Below, one piece after another: positions 1-8,526 of a stretch of DNA of 64,000 nt (position 1 is the stretch's first letter; each line of letters opens with the position of its first letter). The stretch is from an uncultured Acidobacteriota bacterium (lineage in GTDB: Bacteria > Acidobacteriota > Terriglobia > Terriglobales > Acidobacteriaceae), in assembly GCA_903873705.1 (NCBI GenBank), contig CAIQPK010000090.1:124001-188000 (forward strand). Reading direction: 5' to 3'. Both the position numbers and the translations under genes were made by a program. Below the pieces are notes generated by a model. The model was not told the origin of the DNA, did not search any database, and saw nothing but the letters and a program-made list of their open reading frames with translations.

Positions 1-107
1 TGAAGTCGTTATCAGCTGTGAGTTCTAGCCCGAGCTGAGAGAGCTTGCCTAGGAGACGGGAGCCAGCCTATCTTCAAGAAGCCCACGTGTATGAGGTAAG
101 AGCAGGT

Positions 108-1430
108 ATGACGTTCCAGGATTTCGGGAGCTCGGCACTGGAAAAACAGGTGATACGCCGCGTCACCTGGCGGATTGTGCCCTTCCTTACGCTGCTTTAC
201 ATGGTTGCCTTTCTGGACCGCATCAATGTTGGGTTTGCCGCACTCACCATGAATCGCGACATCGGCCTCACGTCGCAGATGTTCGGCTTTGGCGCGGGTG
301 TTTTCTTCTTCGGTTACTTTCTATTCGAGGTACCGTCGACCATCATCCTGCATCACGTGGGAGCGCGCTACTGGATCGGCCGGGTGCTTATCACGTGGGG
401 CATCACCTCGCTGGGCATGGCATTTACTCGCGGGCCGCTCAGTTTTTACGTTCTGCGCTTTTTGCTGGGACTGGCGGAGGCCGGTTTTTTTCCGGGGATC
501 ATCCTCTACCTCGGCTACTGGTTCCCCGCGCGATACCGTTCCGGGGTTATTGCGCTGTTCATGGCGGCTGCTCCCATCGCCGGGGTAGTCGGCTCGCCCA
601 TTTCAGCTGCGCTGCTTAGCATGCATGGTGTGCTGGGTTTGAAGGGATGGCAGTGGCTCTTCCTCATGGAGGGTGCCCCCGCCGTTCTGCTTGGCTTTGT
701 GACCATGGTGTTTCTGCCTGATAAGCCGGAGAAAGCGGCGTGGCTGGCAGGCGAGGAGCGCACATGGCTGGTGAATACCATGCAGTCCGAGGAAAAGAGC
801 AGCGTGATTGCGGAGCACAGTGCGTGGAAAGCGCTCATCGACTGGCGTGTACTTACGCTGGCGCTCGCTTATTTCGGAACCTCGGCAGGGCTGTACACCG
901 TCGGCATCTGGGCTCCGCTGCTGGTGAAGAACCTTGGCTTCTCCACCGTCATGGTTGGATTCCTGGTTGCCATTCCGAATCTGGTTGCGGTGGTTGGTAT
1001 GCTGCTGTGGTCGCGGAGTTCGGACCGCAGTGGAGAGCGCTACTATCACGCCGCCATCGCATGCCTGGTTGCAGCAGCTGGCATGGCGATAGCGGCGAAG
1101 AGCAGCTCGTCAGCGGTAATGGCGATTGCAGGGCTGTCTCTGACAGCCTTTGGGGTAAGCGCGGCCAAGCCGCCGTTGTGGACCTTGCCCACAAAGTTTT
1201 TTGCAGGCACGGGTGCGGCTGCGTCTATCGGTCTGATCAACTCACTCGGTACGCTAGGCGGGTTTGCCGGGCCGTATATGATCGGCTCGACCGTAAAAGC
1301 CAACACGGACTTTAGTGCGGGCTTGTATTGGGTAGGCGGATCGCTTGTGGTGAGCGCGATAACGATCATCGTCTTGCGTTTTGTTGTGAACCGGCCGGTA
1401 ACCGTGCCGCTGACTGAAGCCATGGAGTAA
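108..1430 (+). CDS. MFS permease, anion:cation symporter (tartrate/phthalate-type)
   Basis: Inner-membrane major facilitator protein of about 440 residues with roughly 12 hydrophobic segments. The N-terminus carries the loop typical of the ACS family (FLDRINVGFA) after the first membrane segment, followed by the conserved glycine/phenylalanine-rich second helix (FFFGYFLFEVPS). It probably imports a small organic anion by proton symport. The next gene encodes a tartrate/D-malate dehydrogenase 12 bp downstream on the same strand, so a dicarboxylate such as tartrate or malate is the best substrate guess, by context only. I chose the ATG at 108 because the family normally starts just before the first helix. 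The frame stays open upstream to an ATG at 45, which would add 21 poorly conserved-looking residues. Confidence 0.85.
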   Translation: MTFQDFGSSALEKQVIRRVTWRIVPFLTLLYMVAFLDRINVGFAALTMNRDIGLTSQMFGFGAGVFFFGYFLFEVPSTIILHHVGARYWIGRVLITWGITSLGMAFTRGPLSFYVLRFLLGLAEAGFFPGIILYLGYWFPARYRSGVIALFMAAAPIAGVVGSPISAALLSMHGVLGLKGWQWLFLMEGAPAVLLGFVTMVFLPDKPEKAAWLAGEERTWLVNTMQSEEKSSVIAEHSAWKALIDWRVLTLALAYFGTSAGLYTVGIWAPLLVKNLGFSTVMVGFLVAIPNLVAVVGMLLWSRSSDRSGERYYHAAIACLVAAAGMAIAAKSSSSAVMAIAGLSLTAFGVSAAKPPLWTLPTKFFAGTGAAASIGLINSLGTLGGFAGPYMIGSTVKANTDFSAGLYWVGGSLVVSAITIIVLRFVVNRPVTVPLTEAME

Positions 1431-1442
1431 AGAGCGACCAGT

Positions 1443-2534
1443 ATGTCCCATTCCGCACAGAAAACCTACCGCATTGCAGTAATTCCCGGCGACGGCATTG
1501 GCACAGAAGTAGTTCCAGAGGGCGTGCGCGTGCTGCATGCGGCAGCGAAGCGCTTTGGCTTTACCTTGGAACTGGACGAGTTTGACTTTGCATCGTGCGA
1601 CTACTACCTGGAGCACGGCCGCATGATGCCGGAAGATTGGAAGGAGAAGATTGGCAGCCATGACGCCATCTTCTTCGGCGCGGTAGGGTGGCCGGATAAG
1701 GTGCCGGATCACATTTCACTGTGGGGTTCACTCATTGCCATGCGGCGTGAGTTTGATCAGTACGCGAATCTTCGGCCTGTGCGCCTGATGCCTGGTGTTC
1801 CCTCTCCGTTAGCGAACCGCAAGCCGGGTGACATCGACTTCTTAGTGGTTCGCGAGAACACCGAAGGCGAATACTCGTCCATCGGCGGCACAATCTTTCC
1901 CGGCACGGAGCGCGAGGTAGTGGTTCAGGAGACGGTAATGACGCGGGTGGGCGTCGACCGCATTCTTCTATTTGCGTTTGAATTGGCAAATCGCCGGGAA
2001 AAGAAACACCTGACGTCAGCGACGAAGTCCAACGGCATCTCGATCACCATGCCGTATTGGGACGAACGCGTGATCGCCATGGCCAAAAACTATCCCGGCG
2101 TGCGCTGGGACAAATACCACATCGACATTTTGACCGCCCACTTCGTCCTCAATCCGGATCGCTTTGACGTGGTAGTAGCTTCAAACCTGTTCGGTGACAT
2201 CCTGTCAGACCTCGGACCGGCATGCACCGGAACGATTGGCATAGCTCCGTCTGGCAACATCAATCCCGAGCGGAAGTTTCCCTCGTTGTTCGAACCCGTC
2301 CATGGTTCCGCACCGGACATCGCTGGAAAAGGTATCGCCAACCCTGTGGGACAAATCTGGTCTGCTGCAATGATGCTTGACCATCTCGGCGAGCCCGAAG
2401 CCGCATCAGCAATTCTCTCCGCGATCGAAACCGTTCTGCAGAACAAAATGCTCTGCACCGTCGACGTGGGCGGCTCCGCGAGCACGGTCGTCATGGGACA
2501 AGCCATCGCGGAGGTGCTCGCGGAGACGCCGTGA
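1443..2534 (+). CDS. tartrate/D-malate dehydrogenase (isopropylmalate dehydrogenase family)
   Basis: A 363-residue NAD-dependent beta-hydroxyacid oxidative decarboxylase. The N-terminal nucleotide-fold motif IAVIPGDGIGTEVV, the substrate-region segment DHISLWGSLIAMRR, the NLRPVRLMPG segment and VVRENTEGEYSSIGG are characteristic of the TtuC/DmlA branch and not of LeuB or Icd. The metal-site region is SNLFGDILSDLGP and the nucleotide loop is EPVHGSAPDIAGKG. Predicted reactions are oxidation of tartrate to oxaloglycolate and/or D-malate to pyruvate; sequence cannot separate these. It follows the MFS permease closely and probably shares its transcript. Confidence 0.9.
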   Translation: MSHSAQKTYRIAVIPGDGIGTEVVPEGVRVLHAAAKRFGFTLELDEFDFASCDYYLEHGRMMPEDWKEKIGSHDAIFFGAVGWPDKVPDHISLWGSLIAMRREFDQYANLRPVRLMPGVPSPLANRKPGDIDFLVVRENTEGEYSSIGGTIFPGTEREVVVQETVMTRVGVDRILLFAFELANRREKKHLTSATKSNGISITMPYWDERVIAMAKNYPGVRWDKYHIDILTAHFVLNPDRFDVVVASNLFGDILSDLGPACTGTIGIAPSGNINPERKFPSLFEPVHGSAPDIAGKGIANPVGQIWSAAMMLDHLGEPEAASAILSAIETVLQNKMLCTVDVGGSASTVVMGQAIAEVLAETP

Positions 2535-2552
2535 TGATATCCCGTTCCGAAG

Positions 2553-2681
2553 AACGTCACCGTGGCCACCAAGGTGCAAGTCTACTTCTGTGATCCGCAA
2601 CTTCCCTGGCAGCGCGGCACCAACGAAAACACCAACGGTCTGCTGCGACAGTACTTCCCAAGCCCAAGGCTGAGGCGCTAG
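2553..2681 (+). pseudogene. IS30-family transposase remnant (C-terminal tail)
   Basis: Reading from 2553 gives [26 protein letters not shown] and [10 protein letters not shown] before the frame runs into unrelated residues and a stop at 2679. The segment with [14 protein letters not shown] and QYFP is the highly conserved C-terminal catalytic region, including the last acidic DDE residue, of IS30-family transposases. Only about 40 codons remain, an in-frame stop lies just upstream at 2535, and there is no start codon or inverted repeat, so this is a decayed fragment. It lies between the dehydrogenase stop and the end of the convergent gene, overlapping the latter by 4 bp. Confidence 0.8.
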
Positions 2682-3244
2682 CGTCCCGGCGGGGCGGGGA
2701 CCATGACGGCATCGGGGTCTACTTTGGGGATGCCGAAGTGGCCGCTGAGGTGGACGAGGTCGAGGGGGCGGAGGAGGCCGGAGACCTCGATGACGTTCAT
2801 GTTTTTGGGGCCGCGGACGAGGACCGTGACGTCGTCGATCTCGGCGCCGCGGAAGTGGAGCCAGAGGTCGGTCATGGGCTTGCGGGGCATGGTGGCGTCG
2901 CGGGGGGAGGCGGCGTTCTGGTTGACGAGGTGCTTCCAGCCGGCGCGGTTGTAGGCGGCTATCAGCGAGGCCATGCTCTCCGGAATGTAGAACGCGGGCT
3001 CGTGGTAGCGGAAGCTTTCGACCGTGATGCTGTTGAGGGCGGCGGTGACGTTGTGGACCTCGGGGCTGCCGTCGTCGATGAAGCCGGCGGCGCTTTGCAG
3101 CATGTCCTTATCGAAGGTGAACGCGGTGTGGGAGGCTGGCTGGGAGGCCATGCTGGCGAGGGCCTCCTGTGCGCCGCGGGGTTGCTGGGCGGAGGCGGTG
3201 AGCGACAAAGCGAGGAGGGGGGTGATGAGACGCAGATTGGTCAT
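2678..3244 (-). CDS. exported hypothetical protein
   Basis: A 188-residue protein not assigned to a named family. The first 19 residues form a signal peptide ([19 protein letters not shown] followed by QQ), so the mature protein is probably periplasmic or secreted. The body is soluble, with segments such as [24 protein letters not shown] and [19 protein letters not shown], and the tail ends in a Pro-rich stretch. It is a single gene on the reverse strand, convergent with the dehydrogenase; its last codons overlap the IS30 remnant. The C-terminus may therefore have been altered by the old insertion. Confidence 0.7.
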   Translation of the reverse strand: MTNLRLITPLLALSLTASAQQPRGAQEALASMASQPASHTAFTFDKDMLQSAAGFIDDGSPEVHNVTAALNSITVESFRYHEPAFYIPESMASLIAAYNRAGWKHLVNQNAASPRDATMPRKPMTDLWLHFRGAEIDDVTVLVRGPKNMNVIEVSGLLRPLDLVHLSGHFGIPKVDPDAVMVPAPPGR

Positions 3245-3358
3245 GGGGCCGATGCTCCTGGTTGGTTAGACACGCGGTGCGGGGGAATGTTGCCTTGAGC
3301 CCAGGGATTGGGGATTAGGGAAGATACGGAACGTGGTGGTGTTCGCTTCGGTGGAGAA

Positions 3359-3390
3359 CCATGTCCGAGATTCCGGACATGGGGCACCCG
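3359..3390. repeat. REP-like palindrome, copy A
   Basis: Perfect 9-bp arms ccatgtccg / cggacatgg separated by a 6-nt spacer (agattc), followed directly by ggcacccg. Very similar palindromes followed by gggcacccg occur at 7073-7105 and, more diverged, at 7904-7937. This copy lies in the intergenic region upstream of the chromate transporter gene. It looks like a dispersed acidobacterial intergenic repeat. Confidence 0.7.
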
Positions 3391-3471
3391 ATCGCACCGT
3401 TCGCGAGTCCCAACAGGGGTACCCCTCGTCATCGCCGGAATGGCTAGTTGGGCTCTGGTAAGTTGGTTTCT

Positions 3472-4020
3472 ATGGTTCGTCCAAGTTTGCGCGAGATTGG
3501 TGCTCTTTTCTTTCGCCATGCGAACTGGGTTTTCGGCGGCGGCAATGCGACCGTGGCCGTGCTGCAGACCGAGCTGCTCGAAAACAAGAAATGGATAGAC
3601 GAGGAGACATTTGCGTTCTCGTTCGCACTGTCGCGGCTGGTGCCGGGGACGAATGTGCTGGCCTTTGCAGCCGGGGTGGGATGGCAGCTGCGCGGTGCAG
3701 CGGGGGCCATTGTGGCGCTGCTGGCGAGCACGATTCCCTGCTCGCTGCTGACGGCGCTGGTGACCGTGCTGTATGCGTATTGGGCCCATAATCGCTTTGT
3801 GAGTGTGGGACTTACGGGCGCGATGGCGGCTGCTACCGGGGTGATGATCGCTTCCGGCTGGGTGCTGGTGCGGCCTTACTGGAAGCGGGCGACCCTGGTG
3901 CGGGTGTTCCTGTTTGCGGGTGGGACTTTGGCGTTGGGTCTGAAAGGCGTTTCGCCGATCAAGATGATGGTTGCGTTCGCGGTGATCGGGTACCTTTGGC
4001 CGGAGCGGGCGACCGTATGA
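3472..4020 (+). CDS. chromate transporter, N-terminal-type half (CHR family)
   Basis: A 182-residue single-domain CHR protein with the diagnostic N-terminal pattern FRHANWVFGGGNATVAVL followed by LVPGTNVLAFAAGVGWQLRG, which corresponds to the P-G-P region of ChrA. About six hydrophobic segments follow. In short-chain CHR systems two half-size proteins from adjacent genes work together, and here the next gene is the matching partner, overlapping by ATGA. Predicted role is chromate (or sulfate-like oxyanion) transport across the inner membrane. The ATG at 3472 is chosen because the conserved start MVRPSLREIG aligns with family starts; an in-frame ATG at 3448 lies in non-conserved sequence. Confidence 0.85.
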   Translation: MVRPSLREIGALFFRHANWVFGGGNATVAVLQTELLENKKWIDEETFAFSFALSRLVPGTNVLAFAAGVGWQLRGAAGAIVALLASTIPCSLLTALVTVLYAYWAHNRFVSVGLTGAMAAATGVMIASGWVLVRPYWKRATLVRVFLFAGGTLALGLKGVSPIKMMVAFAVIGYLWPERATV

Positions 4021-4550
4021 ACATCTTTGTGCTGTTCCTGTTCCTGCTGAAGGCCGTGGCGACGAGCTTCAGCGGGTTCGCGTCGATCCCGATACTGCGG
4101 GCGGACCTGGTGCTGCATCATCATGTGTTGACGGATCAGCAGCTGAATACGGCGATCGTGGTGAGCCGGGCTACGCCGGGGCCGGTGGCGCTGTACGTGG
4201 TGAGTGTGGGGTACATGGTGGCGGGGACGCCGGGGGCTATTGCGGGGTGGCTGGCGATGACGCTGCCGGCGTTGATTATTATCCCGCTGCTACTGTTTGC
4301 AGGGCGGTTTGTGACGCATCCGCGGGTGCGGTCGATGCTGCAGGCGATCATTCTTTCCAGCGGCGGACTGATGTGGGTGGCCGCGATGGAGCTGGCGCAT
4401 GGCACGGTGAACGATGCTGTGACGGTGGCGATCTGCGTGGTGACCGTTTTGCTGCTGTGTACGCGGAAGGTCGACAGTATATGGGTGATTTTGGGGGCCG
4501 CAGCGGCGGAGCTGGGGGCGGCTTCGGTGCACCTGGTGGCGGGGCTGTGA
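4017..4550 (+). CDS. chromate transporter, second half (CHR family)
   Basis: A 177-residue partner of the preceding CHR protein. The N-terminus MNIFVLFLFLLKAVATSFSG, then ASIPILRADLV, VLTDQQLNTAIVV and RATPGPVALYVVSVGYMVAG follows the CHR domain pattern, with the TPGP motif retained. About five to six membrane segments. Its ATG overlaps the stop of the first half (ATGA), indicating translational coupling and a 1:1 heteromeric transporter. An upstream in-frame ATG at 3996 would add seven residues but lies inside the preceding gene. Confidence 0.85.
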   Translation: MNIFVLFLFLLKAVATSFSGFASIPILRADLVLHHHVLTDQQLNTAIVVSRATPGPVALYVVSVGYMVAGTPGAIAGWLAMTLPALIIIPLLLFAGRFVTHPRVRSMLQAIILSSGGLMWVAAMELAHGTVNDAVTVAICVVTVLLLCTRKVDSIWVILGAAAAELGAASVHLVAGL

Positions 4551-4643
4551 CTGATGATTGTCTGGGGAGAACAACGGCAACGGCTTTGACGCAAAGTTCG
4601 CTTAGTTTCAACGCCACGTTTCGCTAAGTAGAACAGGCCACGG

Positions 4644-5666
4644 TTAGCGGCCGGCGCGGGGGGCGAAGTAGCCCTTTTTGGCGCGGACGGCGTAGCGGGG
4701 GTCGAGGGCGTGGAGGTAGATGGTGCGGAAGGAGCCGTCCTGCTTGAAGTCGGCGGGGACGTAGATCAGCAGGTACTGGCTACGGAGCTCTTCTTCGATG
4801 TTCTGGAAGCCGATGGCCACGTCTTCAATGCGCTTGGGGAAGAAGGCCTGGCCGCCGGTAGCGTCAGCGATCTGGCGGAGGATGTCGTCGCCGGCGTCCT
4901 TGCTGGGTCCGACGTTGGTGCTGATGGTGTAGACGATGGTCTCAGCGCGCTGGCACATCTTAATGGCGTCGGACTCGAGGGCGCGGCTGTAGTCGTCGTC
5001 ACCGTCGGAGACGAGAACGAGCGCCTTGCGGACGGAGTTCTTTTCCTTGAGCGTCAGCATCTGGTCGCGGCAGGTTTTGTAAAGGGCGTCAAAGAGCGCG
5101 GTGCCGCCGCCGGGGCGGAGGCGGCTGATGCCGGTGTTGAGCAGGTCGATGCGGTTGGTGAAGTCCTGCGAGAGGTCGGTCTGGACGTCGAAGCCTTCGA
5201 CGAAGGCGCGGTCTGCGGGGTGCATGACCTGGAGGAAGAAGTCGATGGCGGCCTGCTGCTCGAACTGGAAGCGCTGGCGGATGGAGTTGGAGGTATCGAG
5301 CAGAATGCCGACGCGGAGGGGCAGGTTGGTCTGCTGGGTGAAGCTGCGGACGCGGACGGGAGGCTTGCCGTCGTCGAGCAGGCCGAATGCCTGCTGCTGG
5401 AGGCCGGTGACGAAGTGGCCGTTCTTGCCGGCCACGGTGAAGATGAGATCGACTTCGTTGGTGAAGACGGTGATGGTGCTGGTCTGGTCTTCAGGCGGCG
5501 GCGGGGCGTCTTCGCGGGGCGTGAGCACGGGCGTTTGCGCGGAGGGCGGCTGGACGGCCGGCTGTTGCGGCGCGGGGGCCTGGGCGACGAGCGGCGCGGC
5601 TGCAGAAACGAAAAGAGCGGCGGCGAGGATGCGCGCCAGGGTAGAGCTGCTTGCAGGGTTGTTCAC
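4644..5666 (-). CDS. exported VWA-domain protein (VWFA-related, acidobacterial type)
   Basis: A 340-residue protein with a signal peptide (hydrophobic core about residues 13-29), a Pro/Gln-rich linker to about residue 62, and then a VWFA-related domain. The MIDAS metal-binding motif is ILLDTSNSI (DxSxS at about 124-128) and a second acidic cluster is VLVSDGDDDYS. The segment FTVAGKNGHFVTGLQ before the VWA core is typical of the large paralogous VWFA-related family of Acidobacteriota. Probable role is extracytoplasmic protein-protein or adhesive interaction; substrate unknown. It is the last gene of a reverse-strand run after the Lgt-like and RluD-like genes, with a 56-bp gap. Confidence 0.85.
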   Translation of the reverse strand: MNNPASSSTLARILAAALFVSAAAPLVAQAPAPQQPAVQPPSAQTPVLTPREDAPPPPEDQTSTITVFTNEVDLIFTVAGKNGHFVTGLQQQAFGLLDDGKPPVRVRSFTQQTNLPLRVGILLDTSNSIRQRFQFEQQAAIDFFLQVMHPADRAFVEGFDVQTDLSQDFTNRIDLLNTGISRLRPGGGTALFDALYKTCRDQMLTLKEKNSVRKALVLVSDGDDDYSRALESDAIKMCQRAETIVYTISTNVGPSKDAGDDILRQIADATGGQAFFPKRIEDVAIGFQNIEEELRSQYLLIYVPADFKQDGSFRTIYLHALDPRYAVRAKKGYFAPRAGR

Positions 5667-5722
5667 GGTGTCATCTTATCAACTTACGGGCTAGACGGGC
5701 GTTTTGTTCGTCACACGACAGG

Positions 5723-7027
5723 CTAAGCGCCGCGAAGTTGTTGCAGGGTGGTGGCTAATTCGGGGGGCAGGTCGGAGTCGAGTTCGAGGCGTTGTTTGGT
5801 GCGGGGGTGGAGGAATTCGAGCTGGGCGGCGTGGAGGAAGTTGCGTTCGAGCTCGACGGGGTCGCTGAATTTATCGACGGCGGGAATTTTGTGCGGGGCG
5901 CCGTAGAGGGTGTCGCCGACGACGGGGTGGCCCAGGGACTGCATGTGGACGCGGATCTGGTGGGTGCGGCCGGTTTCGATGCGGACTTCGACAAGGGTGA
6001 ACTTGCCGAAGGGACCGTCTATGCGTTCGAGGACGGTGTAGTGCGAGACGGCGGTGCGGCCGCCCATGCGGCGGGTGGTCATGCGGGTGCGGCGGATGAC
6101 ATCGCGGCTGATGGGAAGGGTGATGGTGCCCTGGTCGTCTTCGATGTGCCCGTGGACGAGGGCGAGGTAGATTTTGCGGAGGCGGCGCTCGGCGAACATG
6201 TCCGATAGCTTGCGGTGGGTGCTGTCGTTTTTGGCGACGACGATGAGGCCGCTGGTCTGCTTGTCGAGGCGGTGGACGATGCCGGGGCGGAGATCGCCGG
6301 AGACCTGCGAGAGGTTTTTGCCGAGGTGGAAGAGGAGCGCGTTGACGAGGGTGCCGCGGTTGCGCTCTTCGTCGCCAGCGCCGGCGTGGACCATCATGCC
6401 GGCGGCCTTGTTGACGACGGCGAGGTCGTCGTCTTCGTAGACGATGTCCAGAGGGACGTCCTCGGGGGTGGCGCGGAGGGGCTCGGGCTGGGGGTCGCCT
6501 TCGATTTCGATGAGCTCGCCGCCCTTGAGTTTCTGCTTGCCCTTGGCGGGCTCGGCATTGACGGTGACCTGGCCGTTGTCGATGAGGAGGGTGACGCGGG
6601 CGCGGCTGATGTCGGGGATGGCCTTGGCGAGGTAGGCGTCGAGGCGCATGTTGGCGGCCTCGGGCGGCGCGGTGATGGAGCGGATGCCGTCTTCGGGTTC
6701 GAGGTCTTCGATGGCGTGGATTTCGGGCTTTTCGGCGACGGGGATGCGCGGCGCGGCGTAGCGCGGCTTGGACATCGTCGCTTCTTCCTGGGGATGCTTG
6801 CCGCCATTTGGGCCGCTGGTGACGAGGCCGGGCACGTTGGCGTAGGGGGAGGTGTGGAGCGGGATGAAGTCGGCGGTGTCGTAGAACTGCTCAACGGCGT
6901 CTTCGACGGGCTCGCCGGCGGCGCGGGCGGCGGCTTCGCGCTCCTGCACGAGGGTGCGCATGGCGCGGTACTCCTGCTTGACGGACTGGCGGCGATTGCC
7001 CTTGGGGAGCATGTTCTTGGATGGCAT
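5723..7027 (-). CDS. rluD: RluA/RluD-family 23S rRNA pseudouridine synthase
   Basis: Cytoplasmic enzyme converting uridines in rRNA to pseudouridine. From the ATG at 7027 it is 434 residues: a charged N-terminal extension of about 120 residues unusual for RluD, an S4 RNA-binding domain (MRLDAYLAKAIPDISRARVT), and the catalytic domain with GIVHRLDKQTSGLIVVAK, whose aspartate (HRLD) is the nucleophile, plus RTHQIRVHMQSLGHPVVGD. The ATG overlaps the upstream stop as TAATG, supporting coupling. An internal ATG at 6775 would give a family-typical length and cannot be excluded. Assignment to RluD among RluA paralogues is likely but not proven. Confidence 0.85.
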   Translation of the reverse strand: MPSKNMLPKGNRRQSVKQEYRAMRTLVQEREAAARAAGEPVEDAVEQFYDTADFIPLHTSPYANVPGLVTSGPNGGKHPQEEATMSKPRYAAPRIPVAEKPEIHAIEDLEPEDGIRSITAPPEAANMRLDAYLAKAIPDISRARVTLLIDNGQVTVNAEPAKGKQKLKGGELIEIEGDPQPEPLRATPEDVPLDIVYEDDDLAVVNKAAGMMVHAGAGDEERNRGTLVNALLFHLGKNLSQVSGDLRPGIVHRLDKQTSGLIVVAKNDSTHRKLSDMFAERRLRKIYLALVHGHIEDDQGTITLPISRDVIRRTRMTTRRMGGRTAVSHYTVLERIDGPFGKFTLVEVRIETGRTHQIRVHMQSLGHPVVGDTLYGAPHKIPAVDKFSDPVELERNFLHAAQLEFLHPRTKQRLELDSDLPPELATTLQQLRGA

Positions 7028-7866
7028 TACTGGACCTCTTCCAGGGTGGCGGCGCGGCCAGGGTTGGTGGAACCCACGTCCGAAAATCCGGACGTGGGGC
7101 ACCCGTTGTACCGGGGTGCCTGGGCGTAGAGGATGGCGCCGGCGAGCATGGAGGCGAGCGCGATGATCTGGCCGGGGTCGAGGGGGAGGGTGTCGACCAC
7201 GTCGATGGGCTGCTGGAGCATGCCGAGCAGGAAAGCGAGGGTGCCGCCGATGATGAGGGCGAGGGAGGCTGGTTCGCCGGAGAAGCGGCGGCGGGGGAGT
7301 CGATACATGAGAGCGGCGCCGAGGGCGAGGGCGGCCGCGGCGGCGTAGAGCTGCACGGGATGGACGCGGCCGAGGACGGAGTCGCCGGGAGTGAGGACGC
7401 CCCAGGGGAGGCGGGTGGGCATACCGGCGTCAGTGCCTTCGACGAAGTGGGCGACGCTGAGGACTGCGGAGAGCAGCGCGGCGCAGGGGGCCCAGGCGTC
7501 GAGGGTGTCGAGTATGGGGAGGCGCTTGCGCGTGAGCCAGCCCCAGACGAGCAGGCCGGTGAGGATCATGCCGCCGTAGGTGAGCGATGGGAGCGCGAGT
7601 ACGAGGAGCGGGTAGGCGAGGAAGGCCTTGAGGTCGAAGACGACCAGCAGCAGGCGCGAGACGATGAAGGCGGCGATGACGGCGAAGACGCCCGCGTCCC
7701 AGAGCTTTTCGGGGTCGAGACCCACCATGGGGGCGGTGCGCTGCGAGAGCCAGAGTGCAGCGATGAGGCCGAGTGCGGCGAAGATGCCGTAGACGGGCAG
7801 GTGCACGTTGCCCATACGGATGAATCCGGGGACGGATGCGGCTACGGCTTCGAGAGAGACTGGCAC
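7027..7866 (-). CDS. prolipoprotein diacylglyceryl transferase-like membrane protein, atypical
   Basis: About 279 residues, around seven membrane segments, with the Lgt fold pattern: N-terminal LPVYGIFAALGLIAALWLSQR, central LTYGGMILTGLL, then VAHFVEGTDAGMPTRLPWGV and RVHPVQLYAA. In true Lgt the central motif carries an essential histidine (F-H-G-G) and the next signature an arginine (R-I-G-N-F); here these positions read Tyr and Val. It may be an inactive or repurposed paralogue. The GTG at 7866 is chosen because the frame upstream runs into a repeat; ATG at about 7815 is possible. The last about 17 codons are encoded by a dispersed palindromic repeat. First gene of a run with rluD and the VWA gene. 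Confidence 0.7.
   Translation of the reverse strand: MPVSLEAVAASVPGFIRMGNVHLPVYGIFAALGLIAALWLSQRTAPMVGLDPEKLWDAGVFAVIAAFIVSRLLLVVFDLKAFLAYPLLVLALPSLTYGGMILTGLLVWGWLTRKRLPILDTLDAWAPCAALLSAVLSVAHFVEGTDAGMPTRLPWGVLTPGDSVLGRVHPVQLYAAAAALALGAALMYRLPRRRFSGEPASLALIIGGTLAFLLGMLQQPIDVVDTLPLDPGQIIALASMLAGAILYAQAPRYNGCPTSGFSDVGSTNPGRAATLEEVQ
7073..7105. repeat. REP-like palindrome, copy B (inside the Lgt-like 3' end)
   Basis: Perfect 10-bp arms cccacgtccg / cggacgtggg around a 6-nt spacer (aaaatc), followed by gcacccg. It matches the intergenic copy at 3359-3390. It lies inside the open reading frame of the Lgt-like gene, just before its stop, and so supplies the C-terminal residues. Confidence 0.75.
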
Positions 7867-7903
7867 AGCTTCTAGGATACGCGGGAAGGCTTGCCTGCCC
7901 ACC

Positions 7904-7937
7904 CGTGACGAGGGGACTGTCACGAAGGGGCACCCGG
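7904..7937. repeat. REP-like palindrome, copy C (diverged)
   Basis: Arms cgtgac / gtcacg with a 9-nt spacer followed by ggggcacccgg, the same 3' tail as copies A and B. Located in the intergenic region between the Lgt-like gene and the toxin gene. Confidence 0.5.
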
Positions 7938-7954
7938 CTTATTAGCCGCAGGGG

Positions 7955-8526
7955 CTAGCCGCGCTCATAGAAGAGCACGTTGCCGCGGGGGTCCAGTTGA
8001 AGCAGCAGATCGAAGTCGGTGAGATTGCGTGTCAGCACCGCGCAGCCGTACTTGACCGCCGTCAGAAAAATGAGCGCGTCGTTGAGCGCCTGACGCCGTT
8101 CATTCCGACCATACCCCTGTAAACGCGCGAGCAGGCCAGCCAGAATGCCGGCTTCTCGCCAGATCTCGCGGTCAGGGTTCAGAATGCGATGTGCTGGGCG
8201 CATGGCGATGAGCGAGGCCACCTGTCCGATGACTTTCTGCGTCTCGGCACGCCGCGGATCGAGCAGACCGGAAAGCGACGCCAGCTCAGCTTCGGTGACC
8301 GTGGAATGAAAGAGCTTGCCTGATCGCAGAGCGAGGTCGACTTCCTGAGGCTGCACACCCTGCAGCGTGTCGATATAGACGGTGGTATCCAACAGGAGCG
8401 CGGGAAAGGGCGGACGGGAGGCAGAAAGGAAGGGCAGAGCGGATGCGGCGCGCCGGGAGAGCCGGGTGCCGTGCTTTTCCGGTTTGAGACGACGAAGCGA
8501 CTGCTCCAGCGCCGATCTAGAACTCA
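7955..8526 (-). CDS. PIN-domain toxin (VapC-like ribonuclease)
   Basis: About 190 residues. After a basic N-terminal stretch of about 45 residues comes a PIN domain beginning LLLDTTVYIDTLQG, where the first Asp is the leading metal ligand. Conserved acids follow in TVTEAELASL and in NDALIFLTAVKYGCAVLTRN with NLTDFDLLLQL at the end. PIN toxins cleave RNA, often tRNA or rRNA, using Mg2+. The upstream antitoxin gene ends at 8517, so a TTG at 8526 (overlap of 10 bp) is the most natural start; no ATG is present near the domain. The frame stays open further upstream but only as antisense of the antitoxin frame. Confidence 0.75.

Noticed and set aside
3308-3598. Forward-strand open frame upstream of the chromate transporter
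   Set aside because: Its product is largely translation of the dispersed palindromic repeat and of an alternative frame of the chromate transporter gene.
4710-5726. Forward-strand open frame over the VWA gene
   Set aside because: Antisense; Gly/Val/Asp-rich low-complexity product with no motif, while the reverse strand has a signal peptide and MIDAS motif.
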